Of a stretch of 64,000 bases of DNA, positions 35,636 through 43,735 are shown piece by piece; position 1 is the first letter of the stretch; the number at the start of each line of letters is the position of its first letter. The stretch is from positions 1,302,001 through 1,366,000 of the forward strand of contig NZ_AP019823.1 in NCBI RefSeq assembly GCF_007990525.1, written 5' to 3'. The position numbers were made by a program, and so were the translations under genes. This DNA comes from Leptotrichia hofstadii (lineage in GTDB: Bacteria > Fusobacteriota > Fusobacteriia > Fusobacteriales > Leptotrichiaceae). The notes beneath the pieces were generated by a model that searched no databases, was not told the DNA's origin, and worked only from the letters and a program-made list of their open reading frames with translations.

Positions 35636-36295
35636 TTACCATTGATTTTCCACAAAAGTTCTGATAACTCTGCCTTTACAATATAATAATTCTGCATTTA
35701 AAACTATGATGTCGTCATAGCTGGGATTGAATGAACGCAGCCTTATAATTCCCTGCTTGTCTATTATTAATTGTTTTATATATGTTTCGTCATTGTATTC
35801 AAAGACACATACTTTTCCATTTAAACTTGCTGGATTGCTGCAAAGCTCAGGGTCAACGATGGCAATCGAGCCATCAGGAATACTTTTATCAAGTCCAGTC
35901 ATACTTTCTCCAGAAACTTTAATTGCAAAAATTCCTTTTCTATAAATGTTTTGCGGCACAGGATAAGTGCCTATTTCTTCTGAAAGATTGATGTATCCTG
36001 TTCCTGCGCTTGCTTTTCCGTACATTGGAATTTCCAGTATTTCAATAGGAGTTAAAGATTCTGGAGCTGGATTTTTTATGTCTGTAATACCAGCCAGATA
36101 ATTTAAGTCAATATTAAAAAATTTTGCATAAGCTGTAATAAATTTGCTGCTTGGCTCAGATAGATTATTTTCCCAGCGTGAAATCATGCTCTTGGTTATA
36201 TTTAAATTATATTTTCTGTTTAGCTTTTCGACAAGGGAATCCATTGATAAGGCATTTTCTTTTCGTAATTCCTTTAGTCTTTTACCAATATTCAT
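35636..36295 (-). CDS. XRE-family repressor with S24 (LexA/CI-like) self-cleavage domain
   Basis: 219 residues. An N-terminal helix-turn-helix (about 1-70; IGKRLKELRKENALSMDSL, then SMISRWENNLSEPSS) is followed by a C-terminal S24 peptidase domain. The nucleophile Ser is in VSGESMTG and the base Lys in TYIKQLIID. The cleavage site is probably the ASAG linker (KASAGTGY). Such repressors are inactivated after DNA damage via RecA. No phage gene is nearby, so it probably controls the two small genes downstream and itself. Confidence 0.9.
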   Translation of the reverse strand: MNIGKRLKELRKENALSMDSLVEKLNRKYNLNITKSMISRWENNLSEPSSKFITAYAKFFNIDLNYLAGITDIKNPAPESLTPIEILEIPMYGKASAGTGYINLSEEIGTYPVPQNIYRKGIFAIKVSGESMTGLDKSIPDGSIAIVDPELCSNPASLNGKVCVFEYNDETYIKQLIIDKQGIIRLRSFNPSYDDIIVLNAELLYCKGRVIRTFVENQW

Positions 36296-36321
36296 ATTAT
36301 TTCCTCCATATCTATATTTTT

Positions 36322-36355
36322 ATTATAACACTTTTGTTCCTAAAATGCAACAAAA
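36322..36355 (-). promoter_or_regulatory. Repressor promoter with palindromic operator
   Basis: On the minus strand TTGCAT (36345-36350), 17-bp spacer, TATAAT (36322-36327). A perfect 7-bp inverted repeat TTTTGTT (36332-36338) / AACAAAA (36349-36355), 10 bp apart, covers the -35 and most of the spacer. Autorepression is the natural reading. Confidence 0.78.
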
Positions 36356-36450
36356 ATATAAAAATTATTTTTTTTTCGTCTTTATATAAAATTTAGTTGC
36401 TTAAAAGGTACGAATTAAAAGTAAAATTTTTATAAAAAATTAAAATTCCT

Positions 36451-36479
36451 TTGATTAATTTATGAAAACATAGTACAAT
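36451..36479 (+). promoter_or_regulatory. Promoter of the PH/SHOCT gene
   Basis: TTGATT (36451-36456), 17-bp spacer, TACAAT (36474-36479), about 35 nt before the ATG. Confidence 0.68.
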
Positions 36480-36514
36480 TAGATAAAATATAGATTGAGA
36501 AAGGAATTATAAAT

Positions 36515-37030
36515 ATGAGAAGCTTAAAGGATATAAAGCTGATGCTGTCAAAATGTGGAGCGGCAATTTGGGGAACAAAAAAAGAAGTTAAAGAACTGAC
36601 AAATATTATTGGCGATGATGAAATTATTACCTATGCGACTTCAGGGGTGTATGAAGGGCATACTTGGCTTATTGTTTCAACGAGTAAAAGAATTATTCTC
36701 TTGGATAAAGGAATGCTTTTTGGCGTGAATCAGATTGAAATTCCACTTAGCAAGGTAAATGCTGTAAAGTATAGGAAAGGGCTGTTTGTAGGCGAGATAG
36801 AAATATGGGATGGCGCTTCCATGTTTAGGGTAAAAAATGTATTAAAAAAGACACTTATTCCATTTGTAAATGCTGTAAACGATTCAATAGAAGAAATTGA
36901 AAAATCACAAAAATATTCAAAGCCATCTGCAGCAGATGAAATTATTAAATTTAAAAAATTACTGGATGAAGGGACAATAACACAGGAAGAATTTAATAAG
37001 AAAAAGAAAGAGCTTTTGGCACAGGAATAG
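36515..37030 (+). CDS. Bacterial PH-domain protein with C-terminal SHOCT domain
   Basis: 171 residues, cytosolic. Residues about 30-120 match the YokE-like bacterial PH domain (THTWLIVSTSKRIILLDKGML-type core: HTWLIVSTSKRIILLDKG). Residues about 138-168 form a SHOCT motif (DEIIKFKKLLDEGTITQEEF), a short oligomerisation element. The role is unknown; such proteins often bind membranes or partner proteins under stress. Confidence 0.83.
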   Translation: MRSLKDIKLMLSKCGAAIWGTKKEVKELTNIIGDDEIITYATSGVYEGHTWLIVSTSKRIILLDKGMLFGVNQIEIPLSKVNAVKYRKGLFVGEIEIWDGASMFRVKNVLKKTLIPFVNAVNDSIEEIEKSQKYSKPSAADEIIKFKKLLDEGTITQEEFNKKKKELLAQE

Positions 37031-37083
37031 TTGAAAACGTTCTAGGAATTTTTTAAAAATTAATACAATTATTTAATAAATTA

Positions 37084-37092
37084 TGGTATAAT
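37084..37092 (+). promoter_or_regulatory. Extended -10 promoter
   Basis: TGGTATAAT (TG-n-TATAAT) about 35 nt before the gene at 37127; the -35 region is poor. Confidence 0.55.
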
Positions 37093-37126
37093 TAAACATA
37101 CTGATAAATGGAAGGATGTAGATAAA

Positions 37127-37669
37127 ATGAAAAAATTAATATTTTCACTTATATTTTTAGTTGGGATGCAAGGATTTAGTGATACATGCAGTTTTGCACC
37201 TAATCCTGATATATTTTTAGACAGGGTTATAAAAAAAATTCAATCTGAAAAGCGTACAAATGATATTTTTTGTGATAGAGACAAAGTAAAAATGGCATAT
37301 TATACGATTGAAGATGAAGATTATAATGCGAATGTAGGAGTTGCCATAAAAGTAGCTCCAACAACTACAAACGATGATTTTAAGAAAGAGTTTTATAAAA
37401 AATTCAATGATTACAAAGATTTCTTTACAAACATTGATACAAAAAATCTTGGAAAAACTCCATTGCCGGATAAAGAAATAGTACGTTTCTATGTACAATT
37501 TCCAGATGAAAAAAGTATTATTATAATTGGAAAATATGAATATGACCTAAAGACAAAAGAATACCAGATGGTGGCTAATCTGAAGGCAAAAGATTATTTT
37601 GAAAAATTAAATTTATTTCAGCCATTAGCAGTAAAAGTTACATATTCTGACGATGGTCACATATTTTAA
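37127..37669 (+). CDS. Small secreted protein, unknown function
   Basis: 180 residues with a signal peptide (KLIFSLIFLVGMQGFS). Two cysteines early in the mature part (DTCSFAPN and DIFCDRDK) could form a disulfide. The body is mixed alpha/beta, with PDEKSIIIIGKYEYDLKT near the end. No family recognised. It has its own extended -10 promoter; galU follows. Confidence 0.72.
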   Translation: MKKLIFSLIFLVGMQGFSDTCSFAPNPDIFLDRVIKKIQSEKRTNDIFCDRDKVKMAYYTIEDEDYNANVGVAIKVAPTTTNDDFKKEFYKKFNDYKDFFTNIDTKNLGKTPLPDKEIVRFYVQFPDEKSIIIIGKYEYDLKTKEYQMVANLKAKDYFEKLNLFQPLAVKVTYSDDGHIF

Positions 37670-37746
37670 CACAATTCTAAAAGCAATATGTTCTAGTCTT
37701 TTCTAGAATGAAAATAATGTTTATCAATATTTTGGAGGGAAAAATT

Positions 37747-38649
37747 ATGAGTATAAAAAGGATAAGAAAAGCTGTTATTCCAGCTGCTGGACTTGGGACG
37801 AGAGTTTTACCAGCAACAAAAGCGCAACCTAAAGAAATGCTTGTAATAGTTGACAAACCTGCACTACAGTATCTTGTAGAAGAACTTGTATCTGCGGGAA
37901 TTGAAGAAATTCTTATTATTACTGGAAGAAATAAGGGATCAATAGAAAATCATTTTGATTATTCTTATGAACTGGAAAAAACATTAGAAGAAAAAGGAAA
38001 AAAAGATTTATTGAAAATAGTAAACAATATTTCTGAAATGTCAAATATTTATTATGTTCGTCAAAAAAGACCATTAGGTTTAGGACACGCAATAAGCTGT
38101 GCAGAAGCATTTGTGGGAGATGAACCATTTGTTGTACTTTTAGGAGATGATATTATTTATACAGATAGTGAAAAGGGGCAGAAACCCGTTACAAAACAGC
38201 TTGTAGATAAGTATAATGAATTACAAGGCGGTACAATTTTAGGAGTACAGGAAGTTCCACATGAAAATGTTTCAAAATATGGGATAATAAAGCCATTAAA
38301 GCAAATTGACGAGAAAACAGTGGCAGTAGAAGATTTCATTGAAAAACCATCAATTGCTGAAGCTCCGAGTAATCTTGCTGCATTAGGGCGATATGTGTTG
38401 GAGCCTGAAATCTTTTCATATTTAAAAAGGACAAAACCTGGAAAAGGTGGAGAAATTCAGTTGACAGATGCAATTTTGGCAATGAAGAACGATGGTGAAA
38501 AATTGTATGCGTATAATTTTGATGGATTAAGATACGATACTGGAGATAAATTTGGAATGTTTGTTGCAAATGTCGAATTTGGATTAAGACATGAAGAATT
38601 AAAAGATAAAGTAAAAGATTACTTGAAAGATTTAGTAGAAAAACTATAA
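37747..38649 (+). CDS. galU: UTP-glucose-1-phosphate uridylyltransferase GalU
   Basis: 300 residues. It makes UDP-glucose for surface polysaccharides. Nucleotide-binding start IRKAVIPAAGLGTRVLPATKAQPKEML (split here as AAGLGTR and PKEML signatures), the metal site region LLGDDIIY, and EKPS at about residue 200 are all typical. The ATG at 37747 has TTGGAGGG upstream; an earlier in-frame ATG at 37708 lacks this. Confidence 0.95.
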   Translation: MSIKRIRKAVIPAAGLGTRVLPATKAQPKEMLVIVDKPALQYLVEELVSAGIEEILIITGRNKGSIENHFDYSYELEKTLEEKGKKDLLKIVNNISEMSNIYYVRQKRPLGLGHAISCAEAFVGDEPFVVLLGDDIIYTDSEKGQKPVTKQLVDKYNELQGGTILGVQEVPHENVSKYGIIKPLKQIDEKTVAVEDFIEKPSIAEAPSNLAALGRYVLEPEIFSYLKRTKPGKGGEIQLTDAILAMKNDGEKLYAYNFDGLRYDTGDKFGMFVANVEFGLRHEELKDKVKDYLKDLVEKL

Positions 38650-38696
38650 TTTAAAAATGTGGTATTCGCCCTTTATAATAAAATTATAAGATAAAT

Positions 38697-38716
38697 AAAA
38701 AAAAAAAAAAAAAAAA
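38697..38716 (+). repeat. Homopolymer of 20 A
   Basis: A run of 20 A between galU and the small lipoprotein gene, about 30 nt upstream of a TATAAT (38746-38751). Tracts this long are prone to slippage, and the position is that of an UP element. Confidence 0.85.
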
Positions 38717-38787
38717 CGGTAACTATGATAAAATTATAGCAAATATATAATTTAGTAAGGATAAAATAATACAAAGGAGTGAATGCT

Positions 38788-38970
38788 ATGAAAAATGTAT
38801 TTAGAATTCTGGCTGTAATTTTGTTGGGACTAAGTGTAGCAGGCTGTGAATTGTTTAGTCCAAGTTATTGGAACAGAGTAAATAAAAGATGGGAAGAAAG
38901 AGGCGTACAATGTTATGAAAGATATGATGGACATGTCTATTGTGAAGATAAGGACGGAAATCGTTTTTAA
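38788..38970 (+). CDS. Small lipoprotein
   Basis: 60 residues. Signal peptide with lipobox LSVAGC, so the mature lipoprotein is about 41 residues. Mature part ELFSPSYWNRVNKRWEERG then CYERYDGHVYCEDKDGNRF: two cysteines that may form a disulfide. AAAGGAGTG upstream of the ATG. Similar tiny lipoproteins with a Cys-Tyr pattern exist in relatives, but no function is known to me. A terminator follows. Confidence 0.78.
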   Translation: MKNVFRILAVILLGLSVAGCELFSPSYWNRVNKRWEERGVQCYERYDGHVYCEDKDGNRF

Positions 38971-39004
38971 TTTGTAAGTTTATCTAAATAGATTGTTATG
39001 CTTG

Positions 39005-39038
39005 GAAGTAGAATTTTTAGGATTCTGCTTCTTTTTTT
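39005..39038 (+). terminator. Rho-independent terminator of the lipoprotein gene
   Basis: GAAGTAGAAT pairs with ATTCTGCTTC (one G-U), 7-nt loop, then TTTTTTT. Confidence 0.9.
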
Positions 39039-39079
39039 GAGAAAAATTTAGAAATATTAAAATTTATCATGTTTTGTAA

Positions 39080-39300
39080 TTTAAAAAACAAAAATTACTG
39101 AACTCAAAAGTTATGACTATTTACTCAAACCCTTAGTTATACTATTCCCTATCAAAACAATGTAGTTTTTATAATTCCGTTTAGCAAGGGGTCAAGACCC
39201 CTTGTCAGAAAGTGAAATAGGAAATCATTTCTTTTTTCAAATGGGGTTTAGTATTGATATAATTTTTAATAGTTTAATTTTAAATGGATTCGAGTATATA
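39080..39300 (+). repeat. Dispersed repeat family 1, copy D, interrupted by an insertion
   Basis: Left part (about 39080-39138) contains ACTGAACTCAAAAG and GACTATTTACTCAAACCCTT. Right part (about 39255-39300) contains ATAATTTTTAATAG and TTTAATTTTAAATGGATTCG. Joined together they match copies A-C. The 116 bp between them belong to repeat family 2. Confidence 0.75.
39139..39254 (+). repeat. Dispersed repeat family 2, copy b, nested in family 1
   Basis: Left end ATACTATTCCCTATCAAAA, right end CAAATGGGGTTTAGTAT, imperfect inverted repeats as in copy a. Inside is the hairpin CAAGGGG/CCCCTTG (39185-39204) followed by TCAGAA, also found at 52959. No gene. Inserted in the middle of a family 1 copy, so it is the younger of the two here. 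Confidence 0.7.
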
Positions 39301-39306
39301 TTAAAA

Positions 39307-39372
39307 ATACTAGGTTTTATACGCTGTCAAATAAGTTTGTAATAAATTTCTTATTTAGGCGGAGTTTAGTAT
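39307..39372 (+). repeat. Short repeat-family-2 derivative
   Basis: ATACTAGGTTTTATA at the left and GGCGGAGTTTAGTAT at the right enclose 66 bp. It looks like an internally deleted family 2 copy. It ends 74 nt before the folB start. Confidence 0.4.
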
Positions 39373-39445
39373 TAACACTATTTATTTTTAAGATTTTATA
39401 TGTTAAAATATACACAAACTTTAAATAGAAATGAGGTAGATTCAA

Positions 39446-39796
39446 TTGTATATAATAAAGATTAATAACATGAAATTTCATTCATATATAGGTGTTTATG
39501 AAGAAGAAAAAAAAATTGGACAAAATATTGAAATTGATTTAATCATTTCACTTTCAAAGGAAATCATTAAAAATGATGACATAAATAGTACATTGAGTTA
39601 TGGAGATTGTTATAGAAAAATAGAGGAAATTGTTAAAGCAAGCAGAGTAGATTTGCTGGAAACATTGGCTTTGGATATTATAAAAGAGATAAAAGAAATG
39701 AATGAAAAAATCGAATATGTGCAAGTAAATATACGAAAATTAGCAGTTCCGATTAATGGAATTTTTGACAGTGTTGAAATTCAGATAAAAGATTAG
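39446..39796 (+). CDS. folB: Dihydroneopterin aldolase FolB
   Basis: 116 residues. It converts dihydroneopterin to hydroxymethyl-dihydropterin in folate synthesis. FHSYIGVYEEEKKIGQNIEIDL is the conserved N-terminal region with the catalytic Tyr/Glu, and LLETLALDI and VRKLAVP-like (IRKLAVPINGIFD) are the later signatures. The start is a TTG at 39446 preceded by GAGGTAG. folK follows 27 nt downstream, as in many folate operons. Confidence 0.92.
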   Translation: MYIIKINNMKFHSYIGVYEEEKKIGQNIEIDLIISLSKEIIKNDDINSTLSYGDCYRKIEEIVKASRVDLLETLALDIIKEIKEMNEKIEYVQVNIRKLAVPINGIFDSVEIQIKD

Positions 39797-39823
39797 GCGG
39801 AGCAAGAAGGGATAAAATAAAAA

Positions 39824-40312
39824 ATGGCTAAAAACAAAGTTTATTTAAGTTTGGGCAGTAATATTGGAAAAAGAGAAGAATATATTCAAAAAGCTATTGA
39901 AGCAATTGAAAAAACTGAAGGAATTGAAGTATTGAAAAAATCAGGATTATACGAAACAACTCCTGTTGGATATTTAGAGCAAGATTTATTTTTAAATGCA
40001 GTAATTAAGATTAAAACTGATTTTTCAGCAAGAGAAATCTTAAAAATCATAAATAAAATTGAAGCTGAACTGGATAGAAAAAGGGAAATTAGATGGGGAC
40101 CAAGAACGATTGACATTGATATTTTGATTTTTTCAGATAAAAAAATTAACGAACCTGATTTGATAGTTCCACATAAGGAAATGCTGAATAGATTATTTGT
40201 ATTAGTTCCATTGATTGAAATTTACGATGGAGAGTATTTTGACAAAGAAGAAATTGCAGAAAAAATAAATGAGTTAGTTAAAGCAGGGGATCAAAAAATT
40301 GAAAAAATTTGA
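39824..40312 (+). CDS. folK: Hydroxymethyl-dihydropterin pyrophosphokinase FolK
   Basis: 162 residues. It transfers pyrophosphate from ATP to hydroxymethyl-dihydropterin. YLSLGSNIGKREEYI is the signature start; RKREIRWGPRTIDIDIL carries the HPPK motif with the metal-binding Asp pair; VPHKEMLNRLFVLVPL completes the family pattern. Directly follows folB. Confidence 0.95.
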   Translation: MAKNKVYLSLGSNIGKREEYIQKAIEAIEKTEGIEVLKKSGLYETTPVGYLEQDLFLNAVIKIKTDFSAREILKIINKIEAELDRKREIRWGPRTIDIDILIFSDKKINEPDLIVPHKEMLNRLFVLVPLIEIYDGEYFDKEEIAEKINELVKAGDQKIEKI

Positions 40313-40741
40313 AAAAACCAATAATTATAAAATTAATAGATCAAATTAAAATATTTGAATACAATAAAAAGAATTATCATAATTCTTATATTTTTTGAAT
40401 CTTTAAATTAAATTATCGGACGTTAGTTATTATTTTATTTAGAACAATATATTGCGACAAACTAAAAAATGTAAAAACTCATTTAACAATTATTAATGTA
40501 ATTGAGTAAATTTAGAAATATAATTAAATAACTACTATTTATAAAGGAGTTCATCTTCTTTACTAAAGATGAATAATGTTAAGTTAGTAATCATTTATTA
40601 TAAATAATAAATTACGAAGATAAAATCATATAATAAATATATACTAAACTTATTTAAGAGCATATAAATATGAGAATAAAATTTGCCAAGATGAATTGAA
40701 GAGTAGCATTTGTTATATAAATAAAAAGAAAGGTTAAGAAA
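40313..40741. other. Long AT-rich gap between folK and folE
   Basis: About 430 nt without a gene. A stem AAGAAT/ATTCTT (40369-40387) plus TTTTTT may end folBK. A second stem-loop TTCATCTT/AAAGATGAA lies near 40550-40573 after AAAGGAG. I compared the stretch with the tetrahydrofolate riboswitch pattern from memory and do not see it. The folE promoter must lie here, but I cannot single it out. Confidence 0.45.
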
Positions 40742-41332
40742 ATGAAAAAAAACAAAAACATAGATAAAGAAACGAGATTAAAAAATATTGAAAACGCAGT
40801 ACGTGAAATTTTAATAAATATTGGGGAAGATGTCGATAGAGAAGGGCTTATTGAGACTCCTAAAAGAGTTGCAAAAATGTATGACGAGATTCTGAGTACA
40901 AAAAGTGTAGATAATTTTGAAAATTATAAATTATTTGATGTAGATTTAGGCGATTCGCAGGAAATGGTGCTTGTGAAGGAAATACCCTTTTTTTCGATGT
41001 GTGAACATCATATGTTGCCATTTTTTGGAAAAGTGCATGTTGCATATATTCCGAGAGAGAATAAAGTTATTGGACTTAGCAAGATACCAAGACTTGTGGA
41101 ATTTGTTTCACGAAAACTGAGTGTTCAGGAAGAAATTACTGTAAATGTTGCAAAAAAATTGATAGAAATATTAAATCCATTGGGAGTTGCTGTTGTGGTT
41201 GAGGCACGACACATGTGCATTGAAATGAGAGGAGTTAATAAAATTGGTTCTGTGACTAGAACTTCTTTTTATAGTGGCGAATTTAAGGAGAATGTGGATA
41301 GGAAGAAGGAGTTTTTGGAAGGGATAAAATAA
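40742..41332 (+). CDS. folE: GTP cyclohydrolase I FolE
   Basis: 196 residues. First enzyme of folate synthesis, GTP to dihydroneopterin triphosphate. Zinc site: C87 and H90 in CEHHMLPFFGKVHVAYIP, and C159 in ARHMCIEMRG. The substrate motif GLSKIPRLV and the end VTRTSFYSGEF are present. AGAAAGG precedes the start. It is the same family as in other folate loci; length normal. Confidence 0.95.
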   Translation: MKKNKNIDKETRLKNIENAVREILINIGEDVDREGLIETPKRVAKMYDEILSTKSVDNFENYKLFDVDLGDSQEMVLVKEIPFFSMCEHHMLPFFGKVHVAYIPRENKVIGLSKIPRLVEFVSRKLSVQEEITVNVAKKLIEILNPLGVAVVVEARHMCIEMRGVNKIGSVTRTSFYSGEFKENVDRKKEFLEGIK

Positions 41333-41374
41333 GAACAACACGGAATGAGAACTGAGAGATAGAGGTGCATATTA

Positions 41375-42193
41375 ATGAAAAAATATATTTTTCTTTTATT
41401 TAACTTAATTTATTTAATTGGTTTTAGTACAGATGTAAGAAATATCACTAGAAGACTTAGTGATAAGCAAATTGAAAATATTAAGTCAGTTGAAGATTTT
41501 TTCTATTACGAAATTGGAAGCAAACTGATTCAATTTAAAGGTAATGTAACAATAGAAGTTAATAAAAATAATATTCCGGTTTGGTTACTCAGTGATTATA
41601 CATTTGCTAGTAAGACAATTAATAATATTGATAATAAGTTCCTTTTAAGAGACTTTAATATTAGCATAAATGAAAAAAAATTAGATTTTTTTAATGAAAA
41701 AGATTTAATGAAAATAAAAAAATCAAAGATTAGAGAAAAAATAGAAAATATTGAAAAAAATTCTAATATTTTAGGGTACTATAAAAGAATGAAAGCAAAT
41801 TATTATTCACCTTCAATGGCTCCAGAGCCTAATTTTGATAGCATTTCTTCTGAATTTATTTGGATTGTATTTTCTAAAGCTTCGCTGTTAATTGATATTC
41901 AAGGATTTAAGAAATTTGAAAAAGAAGTTTTATCAATTCCTAATATAGATGAAAAAATTATGGAATTGAAGGAATTTGTTGAGTATATTGACAAAAATAG
42001 AACTTTGTCGTACGAAGAAAAAGAAGAAGAAAAGAAATTTGAAAAATTATTATCTATTGAAGCTGAAGATAACCGTATTCAAGCTGAAAGAGAAGCTAAA
42101 CGAGGATATGATAATACATATAAAAAAATTTATTTTTACATGTTAGCAAAAGATATAATAGAATTAAATAATCTAATAAAAGAAATAAAATAA
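41375..42193 (+). CDS. Secreted coiled-coil-like protein, unknown function
   Basis: 272 residues. Signal peptide (MKKYIFLLFNLIYLIGFS). The last 90 residues are highly charged and helical (EKKFEKLLSIEAEDNRIQAE), likely a coiled coil. No recognised family. It sits inside the folate cluster between folE and folC with an AGAGGTG ribosome site, so it is probably a later insertion rather than a folate gene. Confidence 0.7.
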   Translation: MKKYIFLLFNLIYLIGFSTDVRNITRRLSDKQIENIKSVEDFFYYEIGSKLIQFKGNVTIEVNKNNIPVWLLSDYTFASKTINNIDNKFLLRDFNISINEKKLDFFNEKDLMKIKKSKIREKIENIEKNSNILGYYKRMKANYYSPSMAPEPNFDSISSEFIWIVFSKASLLIDIQGFKKFEKEVLSIPNIDEKIMELKEFVEYIDKNRTLSYEEKEEEKKFEKLLSIEAEDNRIQAEREAKRGYDNTYKKIYFYMLAKDIIELNNLIKEIK

Positions 42194-42287
42194 AAGTATT
42201 AAAATTTAAAAATGCTGAATGCTGTGTTTAATGGAATTTTTAAACTTTTACAAACGAAAAAAAATTTAAAAATAGGAGAAAAAAGTG

Positions 42288-43667
42288 ATGAAAGAATCAT
42301 TATATGGGGAAAAGAAAAGAGTAAAATTGCTTGCGGAAATTTTAGACAAAATGAATAATCCAGCGAGCGATGTTCAAGTTATTCATGTTAGTGGGACGAA
42401 TGGGAAAGGTTCAACTTGCCATATGATTAATAGCATTTTGTGTGAAACGGGATATAAAGTTGGATTATTTACGAGTCCTCAAATAACGACAATTTATGAA
42501 TTGATTAAGGTTAATGGGGTTGAAATTACAGAATTGGAATTTGAAGAGTGTAAAAATAAGTTAAGACAGGTTTTGAATGAGCTGGGTTTAGATTTGGAAA
42601 ATGATTTGTCGTATTTTGAGATGGTGTTTTTGATTGCGATGATACATTTTAAAAATAAGAATGTGAATGTTTTGATTTTGGAATGTGGGCTTGGAGGGGA
42701 GCTGGATGCAACGAATGCAGTTTCAAAAATTGATTATACTATTTTTACAAAGATTGGGATTGATCATAAAAATATTTTGGGGAATACGATTGAGGAAATT
42801 TGCCAAACAAAATCAAAAATTATAAGAAAATATAGCAATGTTATAATTGCTCCAAATCAGAGAGATGTAGTTTATGAAATTTTGGAAAAAGAAGCAAAAT
42901 ATAAAAATTGTGATATTTTTTTAGCTGAAAAAAATATAAAAATCGAAAAAGTGAAAAATATAGAAGAGAATAGGCAAAATATTTATGAAAAAGAAGATTT
43001 AAAATCTAAAAACAGTTTAGAATTTCAAAATAAAGTTAGAGCTGAAATAATTGGAAATTATGATTTTGGGAAAAATTTTAAAAATAATGAATATTTTTTT
43101 AGATTTGGGCTAAAAGGTGAACAACAGCTGGAGAATCTAGCAACAGTTTTAATGTGGTATTTTAGATTTTGTAATGAAAATATTCTACAAAATACAGAAA
43201 AAATATTGGATAGAGCTTTGGGAACATTGCAAATTGAAGGAAGAATGGAAAAAGTTCGAGAAATTAAAAATGTGTATTTGGATGTGGCACATAATGAGGA
43301 TAGCGTCGAGGCATTTGTAGATTATGTTAAAAAGAATTTTGACAATAGAAAAAAAATTTTTGTAGTTGGATTTTTAAAGGATAAGGAAGTCGAGAAATGT
43401 GTGAATCTTTTAAAAATAGCTGGAGATAATTTTATACTTACAGAGCCAAATAATGCAGAAAGAAAATTGAATTCAGAGATTTTGGAAAAATATTTTGAAG
43501 ATAAAAAAATTGAAAATCCTAAAAATATTATAATTTCTGAAAAGAATATTGAGAAGGCTTTTTTGAAAGCATTGGAATTGAGGGAGAATGAAGATGAGTG
43601 TGTTTTTGTAGTAGGATCATTTTATTTGTTAGGGGAAGCAAAAAAAGTTATTGAAAAGTATTTTTAA
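42288..43667 (+). CDS. folC: Folylpolyglutamate synthase / dihydrofolate synthase FolC
   Basis: 459 residues of the Mur ligase-like family. P-loop VSGTNGKGST (residues 34-43), ECGLGGELDATNAV, and KIGIDHKNILGNT are the family signatures. C-terminal domain has YLDVAHNEDSVEAF. It adds glutamate to dihydropteroate and folates. ATG at 42288 with AGGAG upstream, preceded by an in-frame GTG. It is co-directional with folP 69 nt downstream. Separate DHFS and FPGS activities cannot be told apart. Confidence 0.94.
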   Translation: MKESLYGEKKRVKLLAEILDKMNNPASDVQVIHVSGTNGKGSTCHMINSILCETGYKVGLFTSPQITTIYELIKVNGVEITELEFEECKNKLRQVLNELGLDLENDLSYFEMVFLIAMIHFKNKNVNVLILECGLGGELDATNAVSKIDYTIFTKIGIDHKNILGNTIEEICQTKSKIIRKYSNVIIAPNQRDVVYEILEKEAKYKNCDIFLAEKNIKIEKVKNIEENRQNIYEKEDLKSKNSLEFQNKVRAEIIGNYDFGKNFKNNEYFFRFGLKGEQQLENLATVLMWYFRFCNENILQNTEKILDRALGTLQIEGRMEKVREIKNVYLDVAHNEDSVEAFVDYVKKNFDNRKKIFVVGFLKDKEVEKCVNLLKIAGDNFILTEPNNAERKLNSEILEKYFEDKKIENPKNIIISEKNIEKAFLKALELRENEDECVFVVGSFYLLGEAKKVIEKYF

Positions 43668-43735
43668 TTTAATCAGAATAAAGATTTAAATAGAAAAAAC
43701 AGATATATCATTTAAGAAGGGAAAGAAATAAAAAA

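Noticed and set aside
35636-36295. Prophage remnant suggested by the CI-like repressor
   Set aside because: No integrase, structural or lysis genes nearby. Standalone S24 repressors also occur outside phages.
40313-40741. Possible tetrahydrofolate riboswitch before folE
   Set aside because: The gap contains only AT-rich short stems. I do not see the conserved paired regions of the class I or II tetrahydrofolate riboswitch.
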